DNA from: Stratiolaelaps scimitus
Lineage: Eukaryota; Arthropoda; Arachnida; Mesostigmata; Laelapidae
Length of the DNA stretch: 64,000 bases
Reading direction: 5' to 3'
Assembly (NCBI GenBank): GCA_019614645.1
Contig: JABWDB010000005.1
Span: 6,790,001-6,854,000 of the forward strand
How positions within the stretch are numbered: the stretch's first letter is position 1; every line of letters starts with the position of its first letter. Under the pieces are notes generated by a model. It did no database searches. It was given only the letters and a program-made list of their open reading frames with translations, and was not told where the DNA came from. The translations under genes and the position numbers were made by a program. Shown here one piece after another: positions 25,296-37,210 of this stretch.

Positions 25296-25369
25296 TATAT
25301 ATATATATATACACATATATATATATATATATATACACATATATATATATATATATGTGTGTGTGTGTT
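25225..25369. repeat. Compound (TA)n array with spaced CACA inserts and (GT)n end
   Basis: A long (TA)n run is interrupted by CACA at 25256, 25288, 25312 and 25336 (spacing 32, 24, 24) and ends in about six GT units at 25357-25368. The even spacing implies amplification of a larger unit and not simple slippage. It creates false frames reading Ile-Tyr repeats on both strands. Confidence 0.95.
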
Positions 25370-26257
25370 TGTATCTTCGTATTCAGTGCCACATATCCAA
25401 CTACTTTTCTTTCGCTTATTCTTATTAGATATGCAAGTGAACGAAACCGACACTTCCAGCACGCGCCGAGTGCAATGACCGACCCTATTAGAACAATGGC
25501 CTCTGTGTAGCATGAGTGCTCGGCATTGTCTGTTTCACAAGACTGTCTACCCTGCGGGCTGTCATTGCAGTGGGACCCGTCCGACGCTTGAAATAGTATC
25601 CGACGGAGGGCAGTGACTGTAGCAACTGAATTAGTGAAAAGGAGCCGGGGCAGGATGTACCGACAGTGGCTGACGTTCGTATCCGAATTGAGGGTGGAGA
25701 CCCCCATGAGGTTGTTGCCGGTTGGCAAATCGTTTCCAGGCGGGCAGCGCCTCGGCATGTCATGTAGACAATAGTAAATTCACATTCATTCAAACGTGAT
25801 AGCCCCGCCGTGCGCGCGGCCTCATTTAAATGTCTTGCTCGTCGCATTTTCGAGGTGGTCTGCGAAGCCTTTCAAGAACACACGGCGCGCTCCTTTGGAC
25901 CCCTGCTGCCAATGCGACGGTGAGCCTTCTACACTACCGTGTTGAGTAGAATAAAGTGATGCAGTTTGTCCGCTTTTTATCATTGTGTCACCACGTGTCA
26001 AGAGGCAGATTTCGGTGGATGAGCCAGTTCCAGTTGTGTCTTCGAACACAGCGGGAAGATGTAACAAAAAAATACCCTCACCGTGGAACAAAAAGAGAAA
26101 TAGGCCCCTGCAGTGCTAGCGGCGATGTTTGCGAGTCTCACAATTCGGGTGTCTCATCGAGTAGGCAAATGCCACTTGCTTGTTGTTCGGAGTCGTTGTT
26201 GACGTTGGGGGCGGATGTTGGTGCAGGCTTAGTAGCAATATGAGCCAACTCCTTCAA

Positions 26258-26267
26258 TCTCTCTCTC

Positions 26268-26314
<47 letters not shown>
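26258..26314 (+). repeat. (CT)n microsatellite
   Basis: More than twenty CT units with two small breaks; on the minus strand a (GA)n tract. It produces a false Arg-Glu repeat frame. Confidence 0.95.
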
Positions 26315-26892
26315 GTGTATCTCGCTCTTACAATAACCGTACCGCTGAATTGTTAGCTCGGACCCACCGTCTACGCCGCTAGCTTTAGCCACAAAGTCGT
26401 CACGGTGATTGCAATCCAATGCAGACTGCAGCATCAGGCGGCACGTACAGGCGCCGCGCACAGGAGCGCACCTATTATCAACACAAGCAGTATATTGTAT
26501 ATATGCATATATCTATTCTGTAGGTTTCCTGTACATAACACAATAATATCTATTATTGCATCTTGTGTCAGGTATTGAGTACCTACAATATGAACATTTA
26601 CAACGATAGCGCGAATCAATTCAATGACAGCTCGACGCAGCAGCTCGGCGCTCATTGTCGTGGCTTTTCGTGCGTGACAAGTCGCAATCTCTATTTTACG
26701 TTTCCTATATATAAGTGTTGAATGTCACAGTAGTCGGCGTCCATCAAACTGCAAATTCATGGACACAAAAGAGCCATCGCTCCGTCTTCCGCTGTTGCCT
26801 TTCCTCGTTGCCTGCCTAAATTGCGGGGCTCCAGGATCCGCCATGCGATTCCATGTATATTTACTGCTCTGCCGAATCTCATTACATCGAAC

Positions 26893-26923
26893 ACTCTCTC
26901 TCTCTCACACACACACACACACA
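26893..26923 (+). repeat. (CT)n(CA)n microsatellite
   Basis: Seven or so CT units run directly into nine CA units. Confidence 0.9.
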
Positions 26924-27359
26924 GTTTACTTCCGTTATTTCGCCTTCTTTCTTAAACCTTTCATAAAGCCACCCTATAGTTCAACATTGGTTCTTCGTTA
27001 GACTCATCGTCGATTAGTGCCTAGCGTCCGATAGTATAATGCAACTTCTCACAAAATACGACAGCGATGACAGAGATCGAGAAAGAGATCGCAGTGAAAA
27101 AAAATGGCAGTAAGACGAACTGCGTAAACTGGCTGGCAAGGCGAATGTCTAATCAGGGATAGGCGATGCCCGTATGGGGGTGGGTGTGGGGGGTAGTGTA
27201 GTGGACGAACGCTGTATTGCAGTCGGGGGTTGACGAGGGGTTCGGTAACGGGCACTGAGGACAAGGACTGGGTCGCGGTCCGGAGCAGCGACGATGGTGG
27301 ATATTGTCGAGTATACACCTATGCCCACACATCATATACATAGAAGGCCGTTTAATGGC

Positions 27360-28440
27360 CCCGACAACGGCCATGATCAGAGCCGTTGGGCTTGATGGCT
27401 GATGCTGACGGCTGGCATGGCTCCCCTTCGGGAGATGGCGCGGCTCGCTCCGGTCCGCTCAGCACCCGCCCTGTGGCCTGTCTGCACGAGCGGCCTTCGG
27501 CCACTGTGGTTTATGTCCCTTTTACGGTTAACTTCCTCAGCCGAGTGCGCGCATTGGCCCGACACCGCGCCGCCTCGCGACTGCTACGGTTGCCCCCGCA
27601 GCCCTACAGTGCGACAGAGGCGAGCCGCGACAGTGACAGCAGTGGGAACGAGCCATCGTGGTGCCGTTTTACATCGTAACACCATCGCAACAGCCGCTCG
27701 CCCTCAGCCTGCCCGCCCGTATTTTCTGTGATACGCCTTGCCCAGTGTACTGGCCACCCCCGGGGGGCACAGCGCCAGCTGTTATGACAGTGTTGTGTCC
27801 GGTCGAACCACCCGGCTGAGCTGCGCCAGGGGCACAGATAGCGATCGCCATCGGTGGTCGTCCGGTTGAAAGCGAGAAGCAAGGGGGACCAGCCGCCAGC
27901 CAACGGTCACATCCCAACACGGGGCGGGCGACCTAGGAGAATCGACACCACGTGCAGTCACGCCGCCTTGCAGACCGAATCAGCAGCCTTGGTCGTCACC
28001 GAACTCTTGCCGGCAACGACCGAACGCTTGTGCGCAAGTAACGTTGTATGGCTGGGTGCAGTGCAAAATAGGAACAGAGGTAACGCACAGGGTGTGACAT
28101 CAGTTGGCCGAGACGACGATGAGGCCGCCGTGTCGAGAGGTGGCACGGACTTCACTAGCTGATGAAACAGGCCACTGCATCCGCCGGCTCTATCCGTATC
28201 ACTATTTGACCTCCCTCCTGCTCGGCACACCTTCCAGGCTGACACGTCATGCAAAATATTTAGCGAGTGATAGATTCGCTGAGAGCTCGATCCGTCGTCA
28301 GAGGGCCGAGCAACGGACACTGCATAGGCGAAATTGGCCGAAGCAGGCGGCATTGCGACGCCACGGAAAACGTGCCCCAAATGCGATGAGCTCGCTGGTC
28401 GAGAGGCGCGTCTATCGGAGAGTGGTACACTATGGCATGG
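27360..28440. promoter_or_regulatory. GC-rich block
   Basis: CpG-rich, with overlapping frames on both strands (196 minus at 27958-28548; 113 plus). None shows a domain. Confidence 0.3.
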
Positions 28441-29345
28441 TGTAGGCAACGTAAGTAAAACAGCGAATGTACACGCTGTTGATGTGAAATGAAACGGAAG
28501 GAATAATGGGGCGTAATATAAAGAAACTCTAAATATATTGCGGAGCAACGAGACACGGCAGAAGTTTTGCCTTCTTGTTCATCTAGGAATGGAGCACGAG
28601 GTAAATTATTATGAATTACTCGATTTTTTCCAATCATTTTTAAATAGTCCTCCTTAACTATGGAGCCGCTGTTATTCAGTTCAATCGGCAATATGGAAGT
28701 TCTGATAAGTGCGCTCGCAATCCTCGTATGAATTCAGTACGCCATACCATAACCGCTGAAAATCACGGTCGAATACCGACTGGCATGGTGGTGATGTAAG
28801 CTTGGGCGGTATGATATACGCCCGCTGATGACTCGCCGGTGACTTATTTGGCGTATTTCAAGTGTGTTATATATGATAAGAGTTTTCGTGCAGACGAGCA
28901 TACTGTGAACGCGAATGAAGAACTCGAGGGAGACGCCGAATGTTGTAAGCTGGGACGTCCGCATCCAATTCGTGAATGGTTCGACTGCGTGAGGTTATTG
29001 CGTCCTGGCCTTGGATCGTTGCAGCTAACGTAAATAGGACAAACCTGAAGGCAAAGCCTATCCGTAACGATTATCGAGATAACTGCGAGTGAGATGAACT
29101 CGCTAGTTAGTCTTTCAGGTTGTAGGGGCATCCGTACGTGGCAAGCGGTAAGTAACTATTCGAATTAATGAGAACGATAGATCATTGGGGGCACGCCCGG
29201 CTGACAATATTAAAATATATGCATATTTCGAAGGGTCGTATAGCACTTCTTTAAGCTTAACGTGCCTTTACCCATATGAACCTGTGCTTCGGGTGACTAA
29301 ACAATATAATAAGGCACATAAAATAATAATAAATACAATAAATGC

Positions 29346-29404
29346 AAACACTGCAGTTCCGTAAATAAATACTTCTTTGATTTATTAACGGAACTGCAGT
29401 GTTT
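29346..29404. repeat. Near-perfect hairpin, 25-bp arms, 9-nt loop
   Basis: The left arm is 29346-29370 and the right arm 29380-29404, complementary except for one position; the outer part is AAACACTGCAGTTCCGT. The loop ACTTCTTTG lies at 29371-29379. Flanks are AT-rich with ATAATA/AATACA runs. No target-site duplication is evident, so it is not a clear miniature transposon. It is too short for a usual microRNA precursor. Confidence 0.9.
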
Positions 29405-29510
29405 TTAGTGAATAGAGTTTTATCTGTAATATACGTTGCTATAATTCTGCCGGCCCAAATGATCTATATATGAGCGAGATCTTGTGCAGCGGCTATTACA
29501 TATATATTAT

Positions 29511-29566
29511 ATGCTAAAGGTAGTACCGTGGACATTAAATGTTGGCTGAGAGTCAGCCCGAAAATC
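29511..29566 (+). repeat. Dispersed motif, copy 2 of 3
   Basis: It has TACCGTGGACATTAAATG, then TTGGCTGAGAGTCAGCCCGAAAA. The upstream AAAGGTAGT also resembles copy 1. A (TA)n tract and then the first copy of the ~100-bp duplicated element follow directly, so this locus may be the most complete version of one composite repeat. Confidence 0.75.
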
Positions 29567-29594
29567 TTGGGTTGGGATATATATATATATTATA

Positions 29595-29693
29595 TTTTGC
29601 TACAACGGCTTGCAAAGGTGGATTGTAAGCGGACGCTATCAGAGGGATCACATTTAGTGTTTCTGTCAGAGGCCAGGCGTGCCTCATCTCCAC
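29595..29693 (+). repeat. Duplicated ~100-bp element, copy A
   Basis: It starts TTTTGCTACAACGGC and contains GTGGATTGTAAGC, TATCAGAGGGATCAC and GCCAGGCGTG, ending CTCATCTCCACC. It matches copy B at 30394-30504 with small indels. No open frame or tRNA-like box pair was recognised. Confidence 0.8.
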
Positions 29694-30393
29694 CTATACG
29701 ATTTACGTCAATCGTGAAATTGTACTAGAATTCCGTTTTTCCTCGCTCAGTCATTCTCAGGAGGGAGACCAACTGAGGGCGGACAAACGCAACCCCGTTT
29801 CATAGAGGACCGCATTTGTCCGTCCCAATGAAGAGAAGTCGGCCTTGGCTCACATCAGGCAGGATAGCGCAAGCACATTATGAGTCCGTGAAGAACGTGA
29901 AATCATTATTTTGTGCTATGGCGTAATCGAGCACGTTATGTGTGTGACTCTTATCGTCAGACGGCTTCCGCCATGTGCTACCATATGCAACAGTCGTGAA
30001 TCCACGAGCCAGTATACGTCGCAGGGATATGAACACAATGCAACACGTATCAGAGCGCAGTTGATCTCCAATCAATAAACGAACAAGCCGCAATAGACTG
30101 TGATTTTGACGAACTGTTGTCCAATATGGTTGTTATGTCGGAGTGGTCTATAAACTGGCAGTGTGATTTGTTGACATTGTCATTGTTATTTTATACACCG
30201 TGGCCTTTTGTGGGCTACAGAATCGATCATTTCTGTAGAACTCGCATGTTGCATAACCTGCTCTGGGTGTCCCCGGATTGGCTGCTTCAAGCCGTGCAAG
30301 GCGGCGTGTGCATACAATACTATAAGATCACTATAAGGCTGCGCGCAACTAACCGAGAAAAATGTAATGTGTGCTGTTCACAGTTGTCGTGGG

Positions 30394-30504
30394 TTTTGCT
30401 ACAACGGCCTGAAAAAGTGGATTGTAAGCGCTGACAGCGGACGTTATCAGAGGGATCACGTTTGAGTGTGTTCAGTTGGAGGAGCCAGGCGTGACTCATC
30501 CACC
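30394..30504 (+). repeat. Duplicated ~100-bp element, copy B
   Basis: It starts TTTTGCTACAACGGC and contains GTGGATTGTAAGC, an extra GCTGACAG-type insertion, TATCAGAGGGATCAC and GCCAGGCGTGACTCATCCACC. It lies 800 bp downstream of copy A in the same orientation. The intervening DNA is not duplicated. Confidence 0.8.
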
Positions 30505-31069
30505 AGGTGTAACCTCCCACACGAACGTTACACAACTATAAGCTATGTTACCTCGTCCATTTCGCTGGGACACTGCCGCCATGTGCCGTCGGCTAATCCC
30601 GTTCAGATAATAATCGTAATACTGATCTCTTGCTTAGGTGGTGTTTACCAAATGCCTGAGTTACTTGTCTCCTTCGAAAAGCCGCCCCCAACCCAGATCG
30701 CATCCACCCACGATCGACTGTAGCCACGAATCTCACGAATCAACGAATCTCCCGTTCGCCTTCGCCCAGTTTACCTCGATGTGTTCGTTCGGTCATCACC
30801 TCCTGCTCTCGCCTTACCCGCGAACGAGATCTGCTCCACGGAAAAACTCATTCAACAATCGCCACCCCGTGATATTTATCTGTGGCATGCCATATACCAC
30901 AGGGTGTGCGTCTCATCGCCTCGCCTAACCTAACCTCACCTCGGCACGCCTACAGAGCGCATGCAACACTCCCTCTCACAGGTCATATTACAACGTGTGC
31001 GCCATGCATACGAATATGCACTATGCTGCTTGGCTTACCCCCATACTCATAATACATCGTATCTATCGC

Positions 31070-31800
31070 ACGGCAGCGGTGGAAAAGGTGGTGGTGGCGG
31101 CGGCGGCTAACCGCCGTTGACGTTTTTAATATGTGTGTGCGCGCATAGCTTTCAGCTTTCGCTGGCGGCGGCGGCGGCGGCGGCAGCACTAGTAGTAGTA
31201 GTGGTAGTCTCAAGGTGCGCTCGCTCCTGTCACCGGTCGTTAGCTGGGGCCCGACAAGGTCCGACGTCCGACAGCTCCTTGACGGACGAACGGACTGCAT
31301 AATAGCTATTTATGTAAAAACGACCATGGCGGTGGCGGCGGCGGCGGCGACCACCGCCACCACCCTACATGCGTAGGCAGCAACGAGCAGGTAAGCAGGC
31401 AGAGAAGGTATTCACCCGCCAAGCTTCCGTAAGTTTACCTACGCCGTAGACTCGCTCGCACTGTGTGCCATAGCAGCCATGGAGCTGTAACGGGTGGGAA
31501 CCGCTGTCGGCGCCACCGACACTGGTGCACCGTCCAGAACTCGTCTTTGTGTAAAAAGTGGGGTATTGGGGGTCAGTGTGTGAGCACCCGCCAGGGGTGG
31601 GTTGAGCCGACAGCGTGTCAGGTTTAGGCTGGCTGGCGGGTTAGCTAGCTACAAAGCGTGCAAGACGAGATGTAACCACCTCGTCGCAGATGGATGAACG
31701 TCTCATGTGCGCCGTAGCTGTATGCTTTCCCGATGCGCATTATGGGCAGAGCTGGCGGACCCACTACCGAGCCCCTATATGGTCGTCTGTCGGGGTTCCG
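31070..31800. promoter_or_regulatory. GC-rich block with GGC runs
   Basis: GGT/GGC triplets at 31088-31107, 31164-31185 and 31330-31349, TAG/TGG repeats at 31190-31207. Promoter/leader-like; no supported frame. Confidence 0.3.
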
Positions 31801-32145
31801 TTAAGGTTGTTCTTATATAAGCATCCCTAACAGACTGCTTACAGCCCCAAGGGAATGCTTGTCCGACGCCCGCCTCTTCTAGCCTGGACCTGGCCTTCCA
31901 GCGAACAATATATATTGGCTGGCAAGGCAATCGTTTTGACTGTCGGTCAGCGCCCGCGGTCGGCTGAGAGGGTAATCTGGTCTTGGAGTAGATACGTTCT
32001 TTAGCAGAAAAGAGGGGCGGCTATACAGAATAAGTATAACCGGCTAAAATGGCGATTTTTCTATATCTGGGCACTCTCCATTGAGCAATCCGCCAACAGT
32101 AGAAGTATTAGAAGATTCTGCTACAATACGAACATAGCACAATGC

Positions 32146-32152
32146 CACACAC

Positions 32153-32189
<37 letters not shown>
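32146..32189 (+). repeat. (CA)(TA)n(GA)n compound microsatellite
   Basis: CACACA leads into TA and then ten GA units. Confidence 0.9.
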
Positions 32190-33726
32190 TACTCAATATG
32201 ATTGTAAGTATCGCATACACGAAGAGTGAACCGATACAAATTAGTAGCTACATTTGCCCCACTTCGATGTCATCAAGCGCTTTCTATTATAGTGAAAACG
32301 GAATATTTCCTTCGAACAATTTGAACTCTAGTTGGCACTTACATACCGGGTGTTCGGAAACTAAACGCAAATGCTATCATCGACTAATCAACGTTTCACA
32401 GTATCAATGTTATCCTTTCGTGAATTCGTGTTGTTTCCCTATTCGGTATGCAGGCGTGCATTAAAACAATGCGTACGGTGAGAGAAAAGAAAACATGAAC
32501 AACACACAAAACATACCGTATGCTTGAAATGAAACGTGAGGAGGGAAAATCAGGAACAAATGAAGAGCGACGAGTATTCCCTGTTTAAAGTGATCCCACT
32601 AGCGCTTCCCTGGGCGGCAGCGTCGCAGGAACTCGAGTTGGAAAAATGTGACGCCGAGTCGAGAGGCGTAGGAGGGATAGCTAGACTCGGCTCGAAATCA
32701 TGTTTTTAGTTACAGCGTTTGGATAACTAGATCGGCGTGACATACGTCACACGCTGAAGGTTGGAATCCCGCCATCATCGTTGGTGGAGAAATGTTTGAT
32801 TTTGAGAAATGTGTTAATGCGAGATGGGTTAAATTTTTCAGTTATATCTACAAGGCTATCCCCAGATGAAGTAATGACAGGCACGGGAACTACATATATT
32901 GCACGGATAACAGCTTTTAAGCTGGGTTCATGATCTGCTCACCGAGATGGTTACCATGCCATGGCGAACTAACCTTTGTGAACACGAATACTACAATCAT
33001 TTTTTGCTTCGTACACAGGCGACTGCCTGCTTTCGACTGGCTGCTACCATCAGCGGCTGGTTGTACTTGCCCCACCTTTGTTTATATGTATGTAGATGGA
33101 CACACTTTTTTTGTTGAATTCATCTATAGCTTAACAAAAACGTGTGTTATATAGTTGCGTAGTATTGATCAACGTATCTTTGCCACCAGCATATCTCAAG
33201 TTCAAAGGCACACTATGTTGTCAGTATAGCCATAATAGTACTTCTTGTAGAGTGATCGTGATTTCTTCTCCCTTAATGTGAATGAAATGAACTAAATTGA
33301 AAGTTAAAACATGCCTACATGTCTCTATTAATTCACATCTAATGTCAATGTGTAGTGTGTTTCATTGTAGATACGTTTGCGTAAGTGAAGCTTTCAGCTT
33401 CAAAGAAAATGTTATGCTTGTTCCAGGCTGTCGACAGTGGAAGTATTCGAGGTTTAACTCGTTAATGTGACATTTTCGTATGTCGTATCAGCATATAACA
33501 TGGGTTCATTGCAGACAACCGTCACGAATTCAATATATGCCGTGCCGTTACCATCATCTCTGTCTTATCTATGTGGTCACAAAGAAAATAGGGTTTAACG
33601 AAGGAACGGGTTGTAAATGTATCCCTTTGAACCCTGTAAACAAGAGCTATGTTACATGATAGAAAATGGTCGGGTGAATTGGCACCACGAGTCCCGGAAT
33701 GGAACAATAAATTCACAGGAATTTCA

Positions 33727-33764
33727 ATATATATATCATATATATATATATATATATATATGTA
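33727..33764. repeat. (TA)n microsatellite
   Basis: TA repeats broken once by TCA. Confidence 0.9.
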
Positions 33765-35544
33765 TTTAAGAATTGTGTTTTGCTATAAAAAAAAATCTGA
33801 ACATAGAGCAATTTTTGTCGAATATCCAATATGTGCCATTATTTTATTTTCACTCTACATGGGAGGAGATGTCTAGCATCTGCATAGCTCAAATGCAATT
33901 AGATGGGCGATGATCCCGTCTTTGTAAGCAATCTGTCGACTTCTTCGTTTCAGTGCAACGCAATAGCAGATTTGTTTGCCATTTGCATATCATTTCTACT
34001 GTCTAGGTCTCGTAGGTTCTGCACAGACGTAATACAGAACGGCATCTATTTGTTCATTATCACTTTCAGCATAAGTGCCTGTAGTTACATAGAGGGAAAT
34101 ACTACAATAATAATAATAATCATATTAATTACGTTAGTAGTAATAACGGGTGAAGCTGTAGACGAACCCCTGCAGAGCTTCCCAAAATGCGATGCTACTA
34201 ACGCACGAACCATCAGGAGATGCTGACGCCGAACACGAAATCGCTCTGTCCTTTTGTTATCGGCACTGGCCAAACTTTGGAGCACGCCTCCAATGGAGCA
34301 GAATGACTGAAAAGGAAGTGACGCTCCGATAGACACTACATACCCAGACACACAAGCACAGACACCCACCCACCACCCAGCCGCGCGCAGTGACTTTACT
34401 TATCAGCGCTAACGTTGCTCGTATCTCCTCGGTGCCGTGGCGAGAAATCCTGCTTCTGATTAGCAAACAGTTCATATGGAAAGGATAAAGACGCGGTATA
34501 TGGGGCGGCAGCAGACCCCAGCTGATATCTATTCCGCGTCGAATAGCAGTGCTCTAATGTATATTATTGTGCTCCGATGCCTAGAAATAAATGTCCACTG
34601 TTCTCCAGCGGCCCCTGCGATACTCATGTGTATCGTCACACAGAAGGAGCATTTCAGTTTAGCAGAAGCATTGAGGAGGAGGAGTAGCTATGTCTGCCTC
34701 TTCACAACCTGCCGTTTCTTGATGGCTGGATGGACGCGTGTACGGATCGCAAGAAACATTTATACGCGCATTATATTATATGACTATGAAAGCGCTGCAT
34801 TGAAATCCATGCAGTCGACATCAGAGATTGCGATGAACGGTGTATCCCGAAAATACTGAAATGTACTATTTCTTTTTTCGGCCACGTGTGGAATTGGATG
34901 CAGGCGAAAGCTTGTCCTTCACTTCGTCCTCGGGTGGCTGCCGGGCGCTTGCTGTCGGGCGATTGAACCTGTTAATCATAAATGCGCATCGCATTGATCC
35001 TAGGCGTATAGATCGCATACAACTTCAACTAACAGGTACGGATCCGTGCTGTAGGTCGTCACGTGGCACAGTGTGGTGTAGAAGACCTCACTGGCAAAGC
35101 CTCACTCGTTTAAATCCTCGCGTAAATCCTCCTTTGCAAATAGTTCTGAAGCATCCTAGAGAACGACAATTCGGCGGCGAACCTTAACAACGTTATTTGC
35201 TTTGTGGAAAGTGCCGCATCCGTCTACAGGCTACCGTTCTCTACAGGTTTTCTCAAAATAGAGCAACTACCCATGATGATCTCGCACCCGACAATCCACC
35301 CTCAACAACAGCATTTATCGCGTCGTTGTTGTTATTGCTACTGCTTCTGCGGCTGCTGCTGTTATCGTCACTGCTAGAAATGACAGCTTTCCGTAATAGT
35401 TTCCGTTCGCTGATTTCCTGAACCAAGTGTACGCCCTCAGAACATCTGCATCTCGCCGCGTTCCCCAGTACGCCTTCGGATCTGATCCTCTGACCTTCTC
35501 ACCTGCGCTGCTCGTGCCGAAGTAACCGTAATAGCCACGTTCAA

Positions 35545-35775
35545 ATGGCCAAAGAGACGGACGGAATTTTGCCGCGCGCGCAGAAAACCTCGAGGGGAGC
35601 CATCGTCGGCGCCGTCGCGGTGGCGGCCACTACTGCCGCTGCCGCCGCCGCCGCCACCGTCTACTGCTCCAGTCTGCTTTCCGACCTCGCGGCGGCTCTT
35701 CCGGATCACCAGGAGACAATTCAGCGTTCTAACTCGCAGTTGCCCGGCGCACGCACAGGCCCCCGGGCGGCCTGA
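35545..35775 (+). CDS. Candidate Ala-rich small membrane protein
   Basis: A strong-context ATG (TTCAAATGGCC) opens MAKETDGILPRAQKTSRGAI. An Ala/Val-rich hydrophobic segment of about 25 residues (to VYCSSLL) and a hydrophilic tail follow, 76 residues in all. A single membrane helix is plausible. The Ala run comes from GCC triplet repeats in a GC-rich block, so chance or a leader-region frame is equally possible. Confidence 0.18.
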   Translation: MAKETDGILPRAQKTSRGAIVGAVAVAATTAAAAAAATVYCSSLLSDLAAALPDHQETIQRSNSQLPGARTGPRAA

Positions 35776-36214
35776 TCTCTTCTCATCGCGGGCGTGAGCG
35801 CCTGTACGAGGGCCAGTAGCACTTCTGACCCGTCGCTATCCTTGTATCTATCGCCTCTCCTCTTGGCTCGTCTTCGCATTTCGCACTGCCGTTGCTGCCG
35901 CTGCTACTACTGCTACTGCCGGCGCCTCGAGGATTTTTTTCCTCGCAGGCTACTAGCGACCGGCTGGCCATACCCGAGTGTGAGAATAAGACGAGGCTGG
36001 CAGCGGGAAAAAAGCGTAGCCTCTTCCTGAAAACTGCGCGCGGCGCAGATGGTGCGAATATTCGAATGGCCCCCCCCCTCTCTCTCTCTCTGACCGGCTA
36101 ACGCTGGCTGGATAGCAGGATCTGGCCCTAACTCTCTCTCTTCGTCGGTGGCGGACGCGGCAACGGCGGTGGTGGCGGCAACGGCGGTGGTGGCGGCGGC
36201 GGCGGCCGTGGCCT

Positions 36215-36235
36215 GAAGCGGCTTAAAACCGCTTC
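36215..36235. repeat. Small inverted repeat
   Basis: GAAGCGG, 7-nt loop CTTAAAA, CCGCTTC. It lies within a GC-rich GGC-repeat region. Too small to assign a role. Confidence 0.7.
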
Positions 36236-36510
36236 GGCGCTTGTGGCGACGACCGGCCACTGAGGAGCTACTGCAGCTAAAGCTGGCAGGAAACGCTGGG
36301 GCAGGAATCGGTGAAGAGCGTTCGTTTGAGTTCGGCTGGCCCGCTCATCCGCGCGAGCGACGGCTCAACCGGGTTCCCGGAAGGCGGGGGAGGGCGTAGG
36401 GTGAGCCAAGAGCCATCGGATTGCCCCAGACGGTAGGAGAAGCCATCAGACAGGACTGACTAGCCCGTAACCCCCATCCAACATTGCCCCCGTGTTGGCT
36501 GCAAACGCTT

Positions 36511-36513
<3 letters not shown>

Positions 36514-36557
<44 letters not shown>
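36514..36557 (+). repeat. (GA)n tract in GC-rich block
   Basis: About twenty GA units inside a promoter-like block. It could bind GAGA-type factors. The CTG run at 36634-36660 lies nearby. Confidence 0.95.
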
Positions 36558-37158
36558 CCGAGCATAGACACACTCACAAACGCCGTTGAGTGGCGGCAGA
36601 GGCGCCACACTGCGGCCATCAATACCCCAGCAACTGCTGCAGCTGCTGCTGCTGCTGCTGTTACTACTGACCGTGAACAAGGGGCAGAAAAAGAAAAAAA
36701 CGAAATGACCCATCTCAATGGCAGCCGAAATATCTGCATCTGGTTGAACGCGGCTCTTCTTTCTGGGCTGCTCATGCTGCTGGGACGGCTGCCCCTCGTC
36801 TAGGGAACTGTCAGACCGAGAACAACTACGACTGCAACCACTACCTTCACATCAGACCGTGCATTAGTCGTCTCTAGATGTCAGTTGGATAACGGTATCC
36901 GTCGGTGAGCGCATCAATGTTTACCGCTTATGGTGAAAGTGGCACTCACAACATGAACGGCTCAAAACGGATGACTCGGTGTATGTCGGCAAGGACAGAT
37001 GTAAGAACGGCGCTAGTTTTGAGTGGAGTCTCGAGCAACGATGCGACTTGGTCGTCTGTCTATTTAAATTTTTCGTGTATATCCAGAGACAACATTTCTA
37101 CGTACGTTTAAGGATATCGAGTATCATTCAAATGTATGCGCGTCTGTATGTTAATACC

Positions 37159-37210
37159 TACCTAAAGCATTACCAATGGACGCTAAATGTTGGCTGAGCG
37201 CCCGAAAACC
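37159..37210 (+). repeat. Dispersed motif, copy 3 of 3
   Basis: It has TACCAATGGACGCTAAATG, then TTGGCTGAGCGCCCGAAAA. It lacks three bases relative to copies 1 and 2 before CCCG but shares the CCCGAAAA end with copy 2. Confidence 0.7.

Larger units (their letters stand above)
21570..27360. other. Mostly AT-rich stretch without recognised gene
   Basis: It contains the large TA arrays at 24.4 and 25.2 kb, the CT and CT/CA runs and a GCC run at 22738-22752. Frames here are short or made of microsatellite. Confidence 0.6.
28440..31070. other. No gene recognised; repeat-bearing
   Basis: It holds the 29.35 kb hairpin, dispersed motif copy 2, and both copies of the ~100-bp element. A CCTAACCTAACCTC stretch lies near 30926. 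Confidence 0.6.
31800..34880. other. AT-rich stretch without recognised gene
   Basis: Microsatellites at 32.15 and 33.73 kb. A dyad GTGAC-ATAC-GTCAC lies at about 32736. No supported gene. A frame at 34840-35187 reaches an ACAG|GTACGG donor near 35035 but lacks a good acceptor. Confidence 0.6.
35440..36830. promoter_or_regulatory. GC-rich block with GCC/GGC triplets and GA tract
   Basis: GCC run near 35635-35660, GGC run at 36150-36208, (GA)n at 36514, CTG run at 36640. It contains the Ala-rich frame candidate. Confidence 0.35.

Noticed and set aside
25087..25758. 223-codon minus-strand frame
   Set aside because: Most of its middle is Ile-Tyr repeat translated from the TA/CACA array; the rest has no domain.
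26138..26461. Frame with Arg-Glu repeats on the minus strand
   Set aside because: Produced by a (CT)n microsatellite; the flanks show no domain.
27958..28548. 196-codon minus-strand frame
   Set aside because: GC-rich block with overlapping frames on the other strand, Ser/Arg/Pro-rich composition and no domain.
30921..30945. CCTAA repeats (CCTAACCTAACC)
   Set aside because: Only two to three units; too short to call an interstitial telomere. Similar short runs occur near 56720 and 2150.
32714..32790. B-box-like GGTTGGAATCCC
   Set aside because: The T-arm stem does not pair and no A box lies at the right distance; the nearby GTGAC/GTCAC dyad is short.
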